A stretch of 64,000 nucleotides of DNA from assembly GCA_040437565.1 (NCBI GenBank), contig JBDOQK010000028.1:124001-188000 (forward strand), given 5' to 3'. The DNA is from Albugo candida (Eukaryota; Oomycota; Peronosporomycetes; Albuginales). The position numbers and the translations under genes were made by a program. The notes under the pieces are model-generated. The model had not been told where the DNA came from. It was given only the letters and a program-made list of their open reading frames with translations, and did no database searches. This document shows, one piece after another, positions 32,238 through 45,000 of this stretch; the first letter of the stretch is position 1; each line of letters opens with the position of its first letter.

Positions 32238-32322
32238 TTTCTTCGCAAATCTCTTCTTTTTCCAATATATTTGACCACTGAAAAAAAATCACTCGTCGTT
32301 CGGTTACGACATGTCTACCCTT

Positions 32323-32540
32323 GCGATAGATTATAATTAAATTATTGTGAAGGTACCTGGATGGGGCTTTCATTTTTCAGGNNNNNNNNNNNNNNNNNNN
32401 NNNNNNNNNNNNNNNNNNNNNNNNNNNNNNNNNNNNNNNNNNNNNNNNNNNNNNNNNNNNNNNNNNNNNNNNNNNNNNNNNGCGATAGATTATAATTAAA
32501 TTATTGTGAAGGTACCTGGATGGGGCTTTCATTTTTCAGG
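32323..32540. repeat. 59-bp duplication flanking an N gap, probable artefact
   Basis: 32323..32381 is repeated at 32482..32540, on either side of 100 N (32382..32481). It is another unmerged contig end. The 309-bp space between the genes at 32237 and 32547 holds nothing else. Confidence 0.93.
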
Positions 32541-32546
32541 TTGGCT

Positions 32547-34898
32547 TCAGGACAGCAAGATCTGCGGTGAGATTTCCATTACCTCAACAGACTCACTTGA
32601 TGAGTCTATTTCCACTGATGATGATTGCAGTGATTCAAATTGATCAATTTTTGCTGTATTCCAATCTTCTTCTAATTGATCTTCGATGTCTTCTTCTGCC
32701 TCTTTCGATATTTGCATTGTATTGTACTCTTGATGGCGAGAGATCTCGGCATCGGCTGAAAGTACCGCTGTGGCACCGGAACTCCCAACAAGCATTGGAC
32801 AATCATCATGAAGACGAAGTTCAATCACACAGCCATTTCGTAATCCATGCTCATCAAGGGTCAAAATGTAGTCTTCCTCGCCGATGAGTGTGTCTCCCCA
32901 GTACAGGTGCTGGTCCCAAATTGTTAACTGTTGCTCTGTCAACTCTTCGATCCAATATTTGATTGTGTTGACCGTATCTTGAGGTTTTACACCAAGTGAA
33001 AGCAGAATGCTCGGGTTATTGTCGACTTCAGTATTCTCTTGTGCGGAAGATGGCGGGCTAGACTGTGTCTCCAATTGGCTCAACTCTTGCATTTCCAAGG
33101 CCACACGTGGGAAGTTTGCTACAACTGGAGGGACCTGAATATATAGAGTGAATTTAGCTACTGTCTCTGCTGCCACAATCTTATCGACCAGCCGTTGGCG
33201 CCGCCTCTGATTTGGCGATGTGTAAGTACTGACAGAGCCATGTTCTGTCAAATAGTCAGCCACAGTTCGGGCTCGCTTTGGTTGCCGCGTTTGGCTTGAT
33301 CGACGCCAGCGTGCTGTCCGACTTCGCACTGTGATGACTCGATGCTTCTTTCCTCTTTTGTTTGCACGAGAAGTGTTCGCGTCATTGCTTGAGTTGCCAA
33401 GAAGATACCCAGCGGGTTTCCCGAGGGGAAGAAGAAATGGGACATCCATTTCTATGCTTTGAGACCTTCCATCGTGGTCAGAAAACAACAATTTTCGTTT
33501 GCGCGTAGAAGTTCCAGCTTCCTCACTCGGCTGACCATATACTCGTCCACTGATCCAACACACGTACCTAAGCTCCTTTGCCTTTAAAACTTGGCAATTA
33601 CACTGTTCATAGCTGCATATATGAGGCGTTCCATGATTTCGACACACATAGATGCCGCTATCAAGGAATTGGAATGACTTATTACAGATTGTCGAACAGC
33701 ATTCACTTGCACAATCCGAACTGAACGGAGCAGAAGCTGTGCCCAAGTAGATATTGGCGTCACTTAATAATCTTGCTGCTTCAGGCTGCGGAGATCCAGG
33801 GCTCGAGAGAGCAGTGTCAGTCTCACAGACCTCACCATCTTCATCGTCACAATTCTGATACATGTCCCTAGCTGTATACTTGCAGGGTAATTCGATGCTC
33901 TCATTGTAATGTTCATGAATCCAAGATTGCACAAGCCAATATGCACGTACGGGACACACTCTTTCGTCAAAAGTTTGTAGCTCATTTTCCATGCCGTGAC
34001 TAGTGCATGTAGCATCACAAGCATGAATGTACTTGTGAAGTAAGCAAACGTATACACGTCTTCTTGTTGACCCATGATACTCCAAATCTCTGTCCATACT
34101 GACAATCTTTCCACAGCCTTCACCCACACACTCCTTTCCAGTTTCAAATCTTATTTCTGTGGCATTAATTGACAAGATTTTGGCCCATGCTGCAATTCGA
34201 TCCATAACGTCCATCTTATACTTGACTCGCTTCATCCATTCCAACGAAGCAATTTCAGTGTCGGCTTCAAGTTGTACTTGATTCTTCACATCTACGAAAT
34301 GATACGGATGTGGAATTCTCGAGGTAGAAATTCTCGCATCGTACTGCTCTCTTTTGATGGGATCGCTAAGAGTTTCATATGCTGCAATGAGCTGCGCAAA
34401 ATGCATATCATCTTCTTCAGCTCCTTTCTTCTGTTCGTCATTGTTCAGCTCACTCCCATGGTTCGCACCAGTGTCCACCGCTTGTATAAAGTGTTTCTTG
34501 TCTGGATGATGCAGCAGCGCCAATTGCCGGAAGTGGCGTTTGATCTCTTGCGGTGTGGCTTTATCTGCCTGAGCAATTCCTAATAGATCATAATACGTTC
34601 GAACTGATCTCTTCGTACTTAGTTTACGACGGGAAGAGAGTTTCGACGATGCACCGGATCTATCGGAAGGTTTACCGCGCACAGATGCCTCATTTTTTCC
34701 TAGCGTAGAAGCCTGATAAGGATTCCATGTCACAGCAACACGATCGAGCCGAACTCGAACAGCACTGCACTCGGCGCTGGTACTGCATTGGCTTACTTGA
34801 TTTCGCAATGTGTGAGCATCTAAAGAGCTTATCGCGCCTCGTTTTTCATAGTCTACAATTTGGTTAAGAAGAGCTTGGGCGCTCATGATGAACGTCAC
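32547..34898 (-). CDS. DnaJ protein with two Cys/His modules and a ubiquitin-like tail
   Basis: A single exon of 783 residues. A J domain covers about 100-195 (YYDLLGIAQADKATPQEIKR, HHPDKKHF with HPD at 131-133, LIAAYETLSDPIKREQYD). Two Cys/His-rich modules follow: near 258-300 (CVGEGCGK ... VYVCLLHKYIHACDATC) and near 395-460 (CASECCSTIC ... YVCRNHGTPHICSYEQCNC). They share the pattern Y-V-C-x2-H-x3-H-x-C-x4-C and are likely zinc-binding. A basic linker (ANKRGKKHR, RARTVADYL) suggests a nuclear location. Around 640-710, VKPQDTVNTIKYWIEEL, QHLYWGDTLIGEEDYILTLD and GLRNGCVIELRL form a ubiquitin-like fold pattern. The tail is acidic. It would be an HSP70 co-chaperone; the combination is unusual and its target is unknown. 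Confidence 0.85.
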   Translation of the reverse strand: MTFIMSAQALLNQIVDYEKRGAISSLDAHTLRNQVSQCSTSAECSAVRVRLDRVAVTWNPYQASTLGKNEASVRGKPSDRSGASSKLSSRRKLSTKRSVRTYYDLLGIAQADKATPQEIKRHFRQLALLHHPDKKHFIQAVDTGANHGSELNNDEQKKGAEEDDMHFAQLIAAYETLSDPIKREQYDARISTSRIPHPYHFVDVKNQVQLEADTEIASLEWMKRVKYKMDVMDRIAAWAKILSINATEIRFETGKECVGEGCGKIVSMDRDLEYHGSTRRRVYVCLLHKYIHACDATCTSHGMENELQTFDERVCPVRAYWLVQSWIHEHYNESIELPCKYTARDMYQNCDDEDGEVCETDTALSSPGSPQPEAARLLSDANIYLGTASAPFSSDCASECCSTICNKSFQFLDSGIYVCRNHGTPHICSYEQCNCQVLKAKELRYVCWISGRVYGQPSEEAGTSTRKRKLLFSDHDGRSQSIEMDVPFLLPLGKPAGYLLGNSSNDANTSRANKRGKKHRVITVRSRTARWRRSSQTRQPKRARTVADYLTEHGSVSTYTSPNQRRRQRLVDKIVAAETVAKFTLYIQVPPVVANFPRVALEMQELSQLETQSSPPSSAQENTEVDNNPSILLSLGVKPQDTVNTIKYWIEELTEQQLTIWDQHLYWGDTLIGEEDYILTLDEHGLRNGCVIELRLHDDCPMLVGSSGATAVLSADAEISRHQEYNTMQISKEAEEDIEDQLEEDWNTAKIDQFESLQSSSVEIDSSSESVEVMEISPQILLS

Positions 34899-35576
34899 AG
34901 AAATAGTGTATTATCAAGACGTAAACCTAGCACCGTGTTTACTTTGTTTCTAATTTATTCTTTCAACACAAATGCATTATGCGGATGTGCTTTTACATAC
35001 ACAAAAGATTACCGCAGCTTTCTTACACTAGGGGGATAAGCAGCTTGGTACCCTCTACAAGGTCATGTAGTAACAGATTTCGAACCAGATTTTTTCGGAA
35101 TACTTCTGGTGTGCTTGGAATCTTTTGCACTCGAGATAATCAGTTCGCTTGATCCATCTGCTTGAGTGACTCGATGATGTGAAATTGAAAATCAATGAAC
35201 GAGAAGTTGGTGCGACCAAGTATACCACCTGGAGTGATGTCGAAATATATAAGCGACCAATTTCTGCAAATATAGCGGAGAGGATTGTGTAGACACCACT
35301 AACCACATCTCTCTCCTTCGTATTGGAGTTTAAATTAAACAAACTGCAGCTGGAGGCAACGCATTCATTCCACCAGCTCAACTAAAAAGTACGACATGTC
35401 GACTATCTTGTTCGTACCCGAAAAATGTCAGTTTTGAGCTTGTAGGATGTAGCAGGAATCAGATGCCTGCACTACTTGCCTATATATAACAATGCACTTT
35501 TATGAGATAAGCTCTTGCCCTTTTATCAAAAGATATAAATTTATATTATACCGCGCTATGAATTGCTGAATATACA
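34899..35576. other. Intergenic, nothing recognised
   Basis: 678 bp between the start of the DnaJ gene and the stop of the giant gene. A 108-codon minus-strand frame at 35055..35381 shows no domain. The DnaJ promoter and the giant gene's 3' UTR must lie here, but no element is distinctive. Confidence 0.45.
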
Positions 35577-36050
35577 TTACACATGTGCAGTAAGGGATGC
35601 ACGATGCCACGAGTTCGTAGCTGTACAAATGTACAAATAGGAAGAATCATAACTGATCATACCTCGAGTGCAACTCGACCCAGCGGTGATTGTTCCAAAA
35701 CTACCATCGAATATCACAGTCCCGCCTGTTAAAACGGTGTTGGGCGATTTCAACGTCATGCTGCTTGCACCATTAATTTCCATCGTGTTACCAGAAATAC
35801 TTGCTTGCGTTGCTGAAATTGCAACATTGCCTGATGTGGATGAGACGGAAATTATGTCTTTGTACCCATCATTTACGGTGAAGTCATGAAGCTCAACAGA
35901 CAAGTCTCCGTGTAATGTCGTCACGCCAGTGACCGTGACCGAAGTTGCCGAGGTAAGCTCGATAGATGAATCCGTTGAAGTAATTGATACAGCTTTGGCG
36001 CTCCCTGACAGTGTATTGGAAGAAACCGTTAGAAGTTTGGTGGATGATCC
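35577..36050 (-). other. Tail-fibre-like C-terminal module of the giant protein
   Basis: The Gly-rich repeats give way to a less regular beta-rich stretch (LLTVSSNTLSGSAKAVSITS, MEINGASSMTLKSPN) and end in CTRGMISYDSSYLYICTATN followed by SWHRASL. The pattern G-x-(I/L)-x-Y-(D/N)-S-x3-L-Y-x-C-x3-x-W is common at the ends of bacterial and phage tail-fibre-like proteins. It contains a GT..AG pair (35621..35662) discussed in the findings. Confidence 0.6.
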
Positions 36051-39000
36051 AGTTTGGACGGTAAAAGCTCCATTTGTTGGTCCAGATCCCACCTGCACGG
36101 CCACAGAGCCTCCAGTATTGCCATTGCCACCGTATATCTTCACATCGCCGCCACGGTCCATTCCCTCGCCTGCATGGATGATGGTTGAGCCACCAGTGCT
36201 GCTTTGGCTCGAGCTATTTCCTGCAGACAGCAGTAAATTCCCACCATTACCAACAGTACCGTTCCCGACTTGAAGCGACATATTTCCAGCCGAACCTCCA
36301 TCAGAAGTTCCTGTTTGTAAAGTGACATTTCCGCTCGTAGCATTCCATGCATTCTGAGACATCACCATGATATTTCCGCTTGGAAAAGATGGTAGGCCAT
36401 GCCCACTGCCTAAAGTCAACTGGCCTCCTGTAGCCCCTGAGCTATTTCCTCCTGTGATTATTACGTCTCCTCCACTGCTCGAGCCACCTGAACCACCGTG
36501 GATATCAACTGAACCTCCATAGACAGATCCATTTCCCCCAGCTAGCATTGCCCTTCCCCCCGGGCCATGCATACTGGATCCGGCTGATGCACTGACTGAT
36601 CCACCGGGTCCATCTTTAGTGCTGCCAACTTGAAGCCGCAAATCACCGCTTTGGCCTGAAGCGGTGTTACCGCTTGCAATATCCACCGCGCCAGTAGCTC
36701 CGGAAGAAGCATTCCCTGACTGGATTGATATATCCCCACTAACTGTTCCGCTAGTTTGTGGCCCAGTGTGCAAGAACAGCCTTCCACTAGATGATGAGTC
36801 ACTTTTTCCGGTCGTGATAGAAACGCTTCCACCATTTTCAATCGTACTAGACCCACTAACAAAAGATATGTCCCCACCGCTAGTACCGTAACCGGCAATC
36901 AATTTCATAGCACCTCCTGTTTGCGTGCTACTATTTCCAGTTGTTATTGTGATACCCCCTGCTTGTCCTAATGCTGAACTTCCACTGGCAATCAGAACCT
37001 CTCCGCTGCCTCGTTCACTTGCAAGACCTGATTTTAAAATCAAGGATCCTGTGGATGGAGAATCAGCTGTTGCGATATCGATATCACCACTCGACGAAGA
37101 GAGACTACCGCCACTCAGCATATGTAGCGAGCCACCCGGTGCAGATGAGCCATTACCAGTAATGAGCGATATATCGCCACCGTTTGACCCGCCTGCACCA
37201 GATTTAAGAAGTAGATTACCACCGCCATTTTGACCTGGAGTTGAACCAGCTACAAGCGACAAATTGCCAGCTTTGCCTATGCTGTTTGTTCCAATTGCTA
37301 AAAGCATATTTCCTCCTGAGTCTCCATTTGATGTACCTGTCGAAATAGTAATCGAGCCTGCATTTCCTACGGAAGTATTTCCACTGCTGAGTGTCAGATC
37401 TCCGGTCTTTGCTAACGAATTAGCTGACGAAATCACAACACTTCCAGAGTTTGTGTCTGATGAACCAGTCTGAATGATGACAGACCCACCACTTTCGGTA
37501 GCGGAGGACCCTGCAATCATTTTGACAGCTCCTCCAGGTCCTCCAGTACTTCTTCCACCGAAAAGTGATACTGATCCCCCATTTCCATCAATAGATTCTC
37601 CGGAAAAAAGAGACACATTACCACTTGACCCGCTTGTTGCTTTCCCACTATGTATTTCTAGACTACCTGAAGATATCCCTTGACTGCTAGAGATGATAAG
37701 ATCCCCACTTGTGAACATATTGCTCTGACCACTTGTGATACTGATAGAGCCGCCAGTAATATGGCCGCTACCAGCGGAGAGAGACAAATTTCCACCATTA
37801 TTACTGTTGCTACTACCTGCACTAATCGTAATTGGCCCACCGTGTCCTTGGTTAGTAGCACCGACGGCCAGAGTTATATTGCCGCTGTTTAGATCACTAG
37901 ACCCGCTTTTGATTATCACTGATCCCGACGAGCTTGTACCATTACCACTTACAAGGGATAGTGATCCCGATCCTCCAAGCAGAGCTGCAGAGGCTGTTTC
38001 CAAATTTATATTACCACTCATTAACCCACTTGAGCTTCCACTGAGAAAATTCAGATCTCCACCTTTACCATTGATTGCACTTGATCTACCAGATGTCAGA
38101 GTTAAGTCCCCACCCGAGAATGTGTCCGAAGCTCCGCTAGTCAATGAAATGATTCCCCCTTTGCCACCACTATCAGTAGTAGAACCGGCAGAGAAAATGA
38201 CATTGCCTCCATTGCCAGATCCACTACTACCCACTGAAAACATCATCCCTCCACTTGTTCCACCAGTTGACGATCCAGTTGATAGAATCATACTACCTCC
38301 CAAACCAACGCTGCTTGCACCCGTTTTCAGCACTACTGACCCACTTGTTGATCCATCTGCACTTGACAATGTCACATTGCCGCTTTTCGTGCTTGCNNNN
38401 NNNNNNNNNNNNNNNNNNNNNNNNNNNNNNNNNNNNNNNNNNNNNNNNNNNNNNNNNNNNNNNNNNNNNNNNNNNNNNNNNNNNNNNNNNNNNNNNTCCA
38501 GATCCACTACTACCCACTGAAAACATCATCCCTCCACTTGTTCCACCAGTTGACGATCCAGTTGATAGAATCATACTACCTCCCAAACCAACGCTGCTTG
38601 CACCCGTTTTCAGCACTACTGACCCACTTGTTGATCCATCTGCACTAGACAATGTCACATTGCCGCTTTTCGTGCTTGCTGAGCTACTTGTGCCACTTGA
38701 AATGGTCACCGCTCCTCCAGCTGTAGTTCCACTTCCACCAGACAAATCAAGTGTACCTCCTACATCACTGGCGCTTGTTCCACCTCGCATAACAAATGAC
38801 CCAGCTGGATCTTGCGTGCTGTCACCTGTAAACATACTTATATTCCCTGAAGCTCGGTTACCGCTTTTGCCAGTTCTGATGTACACAGATCCAGATTTAC
38901 CAGATGCTGAGTATCCTGTGTCAATGAGAATGTGCCCTGTATCTCCATCGATGCCTTGACTTGTATGTAGCGATATATTTCCACTGGAAGATGATGAGGA

Positions 39001-42000
39001 CGAACCGCTCGATAAAATTAGCTGTCCACCATTGCTTGAGTTGCTAGCACCCGATGATAACAAAAGATCTCCTCCAGGACTCGACCCACTGTGACCTACT
39101 CGGAATCGAATAATTCCAGCACGACCAGCAACTGACGAACCTGAGGCCATAATTAAATCTCCACTTGATCCCATGATGCTGTTTCCAGTCGTTAGAGAGA
39201 TGTTTCCCGTGCCCGAGGATACTGAGCTAGAAGGAGTACTGAGTGATAGGTCTCCAGTAGCGAATGTATCGCCCTCTCCACTGTTCAGCTGGATATTTCC
39301 ACCTTGCACACCACCCTTACCGGCTTGTATCTGAATTGAACCACCCGTTCCGGTACTGCTCATACCTGCTGTCAGACTTATCAGTCCGCCGCTTCCTTTT
39401 ATTCCATCTCCAACGCTTAGACCCAAATCTCCTCCAGCTCCTTCATTTCCTTCCCCGGTTTGCAAACGCATCGCGCCGGATGATTTTGTGGCGCTTTTAC
39501 CGCTCGCAAGTGTGATTGATCCTGATCTTCCCTGCTCGAAAGCATCCGCTGACTTTATACTGATATTCCCCGTAGTTGCGGACGTGGAACTCCCACTGGA
39601 GACGTTGATACTTCCTCCATCTTTCGAACCGTTTCCAGCGGATAGCGAGATGCGACCACCTTCACCAGTACTGCTTCCTCCAGCCAATAATGAAATGAAT
39701 CCTGTATTGCCTTTATTGGACGACCCGGTCGATAGGATAGCATCACCACTCTGACTACTAGCTGTGTTACCTGTCGAGAATTTTAAAGCTCCACTTCGTG
39801 CCATTTCCTCAGCACCGGCAGTTGCGATTACAATTCCACCACTCGCTTTCGTAGACCCAGTGTTACTCAAATTGACGATACCTGCGCCAGATGAATCACC
39901 CCTTCCCGACATGATGCTGACATTTCCGCCTGATCCACCTTTTGTCGAACCGCTGTTAATTGTTACAGTACCTCCGTTTCCAGAGGTCGTACTTCCTACA
40001 TTTAGACTTATGCTACCACCAGGTCCATTGCTTGTTTTGCCCGACATTAGCTTGACAGAACCTGAAGTAGGATTGGCGCTCCATCCATCATTGTTAGCCA
40101 GGGATCCACTGTAGATAGCACGTTCGTTATCGGGCGTTGATAATATGACATCTCCACTCTTCATTTCACTCAAACCGCTGGCGATAGACACACGACCACC
40201 TTGTTTGATCCCAGCGCCTGCTGATAAGGTGACATCACCCCCAATAATTCTTTGGGTGCTGTCGAAAAGAGACTGCTTTAGATTCCCATCAAAGGTTCGG
40301 TTGCCTACACTGATGTGAATTGATCCACTCGCATCATCGCTGTCTCCAGTGCTGATGAAAACATCTCCGGATACACCTTTCTTACCAGAACCCGTCACAA
40401 TATTGACAGCGCCAGAATGACCAGAATCTCCTCCATCATTCGTCGAAAGGCTGATATTGCCACTTGCACCATCATTACTCCTACCACTCCGCAAATTGAC
40501 TGATCCACCTATTCCTACACCATCGTTTATATCTCCACCATGCAGACTTATTGCCCCACCGAATCCTTTATTTCCAGATCCAGAGTGTAGAGCTATGGAT
40601 CCCGATCCACCTTTTTGGGCCTTGCCCGTAGTAATAGATACTGTCCCGCTTGAGCCATCAGAAGCGTGCCCCGTACTGGCAAATATATCACCACTCATAC
40701 CACTCAATCCTACAGTGGAAGTTGCAAACATGATGTCACCACCACCCTTATCAGAACCATGACCACTTTGCAGTCTGATGCTGCCACCTTGTGAGCCACT
40801 ACCACTAGTTAGTTGTATCGACCCACCGATCGAATCTAAACCAGAAGAATTTCCGGAATTAAGCTCGATGGAGCCTCCGACTACATCACTTCCGCTACCA
40901 GTATTCATGATTATGGAGCCACTCTTACCACCTTTGGTGGAGCCGGTAATCAACTCTATGTCTCCACTTGACCCCGAGGCCATCTTACCCGTCCGCCAGC
41001 TTCCGGAATCCTCATGACTTGGTCGAGCAGACTCTATTATTATGTTACCACTGCTGCCATAAACACCTCTACCGCTCTGAATATGTACGATTCCACCAGC
41101 AGCTGTAGCATCTGAAGTGTTTCCAGCCTTCATCGCTATACTCCCTCCTTTTCTGGCAATGGTATTCCCAACCGCGACTAGCAACTCTCCAGCCCTTCCG
41201 TCAGATGAATCTCCAGTACCAAGCTCGATCGAACCGGAAGTTCCGGCCTCGCTTGTACCAGTGTGAAAAGACAATTTTCCTGAATTTTGATGATGCGAGG
41301 CTTTAAACGTCTCTATTTCTACTTCTCCAGAAGCACGGTCCTGACTCCCACCAGATAAAATGGTTATATTCCCACCAGAAAGTGATCCCCATCCTCCTCT
41401 GATGATAGTATTACCTCCTACGAATGAACTGTTTCCACTAGACATCAAGAGATTACCACCAAGCGACCCACGACTCCTTCCGACACTTAGCATAATATTT
41501 CCTGCATGAGAGAGGTTCGAATTCCCCGTGCTAATCATAACGTTTCCGCTTGGGGTAGCCATAGAGTCCCCAGTACTGATTTTAACCAAGCCTGTGCTTC
41601 CGTCCCCAACCGCAGATGAAGACAGGATAGATATTGATCCACTATTTGATTCTGTGCTTTTACCAGTGTGCATTGAAATAGATCCACCTGCTTCTTCCAG
41701 ACTATCTCCGGCAACTAATCGAATCTCACCTCCTGTTCCAGATTTTCCTTTTCCAGTCTGCAAGGATATAGATCCCGCAGAATTTTTTGCCGAGTTTCCT
41801 GATCTGATTATGACCTCTCCACTCTTATGAGAAACTGTCTTGCCGGAAAAGATACTGATAGCTCCTGATGAACCAGTGTCGAGATTCGAATCAGAGCCGA
41901 GAAGTATGTCTCCTGAGCGTACCCGTCCAGTGCCAGTAGTAAGTTGAATACTTCCACCTATATGCTCCTTGCTTCGACCAGCGGATATAAAAGTGTTTCC

Positions 42001-45000
42001 TGCCGCCACTGTGCTGTCGCCTGAGCTTAGTTCGATGCTACTGCCATTTTGCGCGATACTTGATCCAGGTGCCATTTTGATATTGCCTGCTCGCAACCCG
42101 GCTCCACCCGTAGCGATCGTTAAATTTCCTGAATTCAGACCAGCTTCACCGCTCGTAAGTGACAGACTTCCAGATTGCCCTAAACTGCTCGTGTTGCCTG
42201 TGCTTATGGAAATTTTACCACTCGAATAGTTTCCCGGTCCTGACCGTAGCTCAATCAATCCGCTTCTATCCAAAGAAGTACTTGAGATCACGGCAACATT
42301 GCCCCCTGATTCTGACGACGAATAGCCTGCACCGACTTCTATATCACCACTTTTACCGGTCTTAGTATCACCCGTTCGAATGAGAATTTTGCCAGAATCA
42401 CCATCTTCAGCTAAACCAGATCTAAGACTGAGCTTTCCGCTTTCACGCTCGGCTGAAGCTGTGGAAACGAAGAGACTTCCTGATACTTCTTGACTTGATC
42501 CAGATGTAATGTTGACAGCTCCTCCAAGCTTACCAGTACCACCCTGCATCTGTAAGCTCCCCCCGGTAGATTCTACTGAAGACCCTCCAATCAGATGTAC
42601 ATCACCAGCATGATTCTGTTTGTTCTTTCCAGATTTGAGAGTCACACTTGTAGCAGGCCCATTCATAACATCGCCGTTGCCTATCGTGATCTTCCCTGCC
42701 GAGCCACCAGCCGAGTTCCCACTGACCATAGTGATGCTTCCAGAGTTTCCAATAGATGGTAAATTTGAGCTTGCAATTTTTATGCTCCCGCTAGAGCCCG
42801 TGTAGCCATTTCCGTGACCGCTGATTACTTGAATTTCACCAGATGTATCTCCATTTCCACTGCGCACCAATATGGAACCACCAAGCTTTTTACCATAACC
42901 TGACTGCAGAATTAAATTCCCGCTTGCACCTTGACTTGCATTTCCCGATTCTAATGCTAAATCACCACTACTTTGTTCAGCTGTTCCAGAGAAAAGTTCG
43001 ATTTTCCCCGACTTAGGGCTATGTGCTGTTTTGAAAAGAAAACTTCCTGATGTAGACGATTGGCTCCTCCCTGACTGAAGTTGAATACCTCCACCTATTG
43101 ACTTGTCTGAATCTCCACCATACATACGAACTCCTCCACTGGGACCCATTGAGCTTCCTGCCGATAAAGTCAAGAATCCCGAGCTATTTGATCCATTACC
43201 TGATCCCAAATTGATATTACCCGAGTTTGATGAAATACCGCTTGACATCACTATCCTGCCAGATTTGCCGTCCTTTGCTGATCCGGTTTGCAAGAGAAGA
43301 TGGCCTGAATTGTGGAGGGAATCGGGAGCTGTAGACAACCTTGTATCACCACTATCACGCTCAATGCTCGTTCCTGATTCTATCTGAACTGAGCCTCCTT
43401 TTCTTGAAGTTGACATCCCACCTATCAGAACGAGATCACCAACTCCTAGGGATGAATTTCCGGCTGAGATGATAACAGACCCACTATTGGAATGAGAAAC
43501 CCCAGAGCTTATCTCAACATCACCACTTCCACCTTGCTGTGAAACTCCGCTCGCCAGACGAAGCTGACCACTTTTTTTACCTCGGCCTGAAAGAATGGAC
43601 ACACGTCCTCCGATCTTGTTAGATTCGCCACTTTTGATATCAACGTCACCTCCGTCAACTTTATCACTTGATCCAGCTATGATTTTGATATTGCCAGAAT
43701 CGTAAGTGCCATTTCCAGAGAGAATGGCAACATTTCCAGCAAACTCTGAGTTTTCGGATCCACTTTTTAGTACAATGCTACCTCCCTTTCCATGTTTAGC
43801 ACTTCCACTTACTAAACGTATGTCGCCAGTACTTTGATCCTTTTGAGAGGTCACCGCAGTAGAAAGTTCAATGATTCCACTCTCACCTCTCCCACTAATG
43901 AGCCTAATCGAGCCACCATCCGCATTTTCGAAATTCGTTGCATCAATATTCACACTTCCCGATCTACCAGCCGAAGCGTCTCCGGACTTAATAGTAAGAT
44001 TGCCTCCTTTCGATACACCAGTCCCACCGACGATATTGGTCGTACCGCCCGTGTCGGCCTTCCCACCACTTGCTAACAGCATACCACCCATGGCAGCTAT
44101 GCCTTCATTCGACCCCGCGTTGATGACCACACCACCTGACAATGCTGGATCAGTAGATAAACCTGACTCAAGGTATATATTTCCGGGTGCTGATAAAGAC
44201 TTCCCCGTTTTCAGTGATAAAGAACCCGAGCCGAAGCGACTTGATACTGTTGAGATTTGGACACTTCCCGAAGACCTGGAATCTGAGCTACCTGAGTTTA
44301 TGATTATGTCACCACCTGGTTCAGGACCGGATGATCCTGCTGAGATATTCACGGCTCCACCTTGACCGTTCGAATCTCCTCCAGCCAAATTCAGCTCTCC
44401 AGACAATTTACGTGAGAAACCTGTGATAATCCGTATTCCACCTGACTTATGTGTTTCAGTGTCGTCATTCGTTCCTGAGCTGATCTCGATATAGCCGGAT
44501 TTATCTCTTCTAGAAATACCAGAATGTAATAGAATGTTACCACCAGGCTGAGACGAGAAAGATCTGCCTGCAGATAGATTGATGTCTCCATTACGACCTC
44601 CATATCCGTCTCCAACACGAAGCTGGATACCTCCAGTGCCTTTATTCACAGAGTCCCCGGTGGTCAACGCAACTGCGCCACTCTCCCCACTCTTTGCTAT
44701 GCTGGAGCCAACCAAGACATTTCCGCTTGCGCCCCACTTACCAGGTTTTGCCGAAGTGATATTGATGGAACCACTTGCGGCTGCAGCGCCCGACCCTGAA
44801 GTGAAGGAAATGGACCCACCGGTACCGTTTGCTTGCATCACATCACCAGCTTTTATTTTGACATTTCCTCCCATAGAGCTACTTTCACCCGCGCTCATGA
44901 TGATCTCACCTGCGCTCGATGCGGGTGCATCTCCAGAAAGTATCTTTATCGCTCCTGATTTACCACCAGCTGCAGAACCACTATTGAACGTGATCGACCC

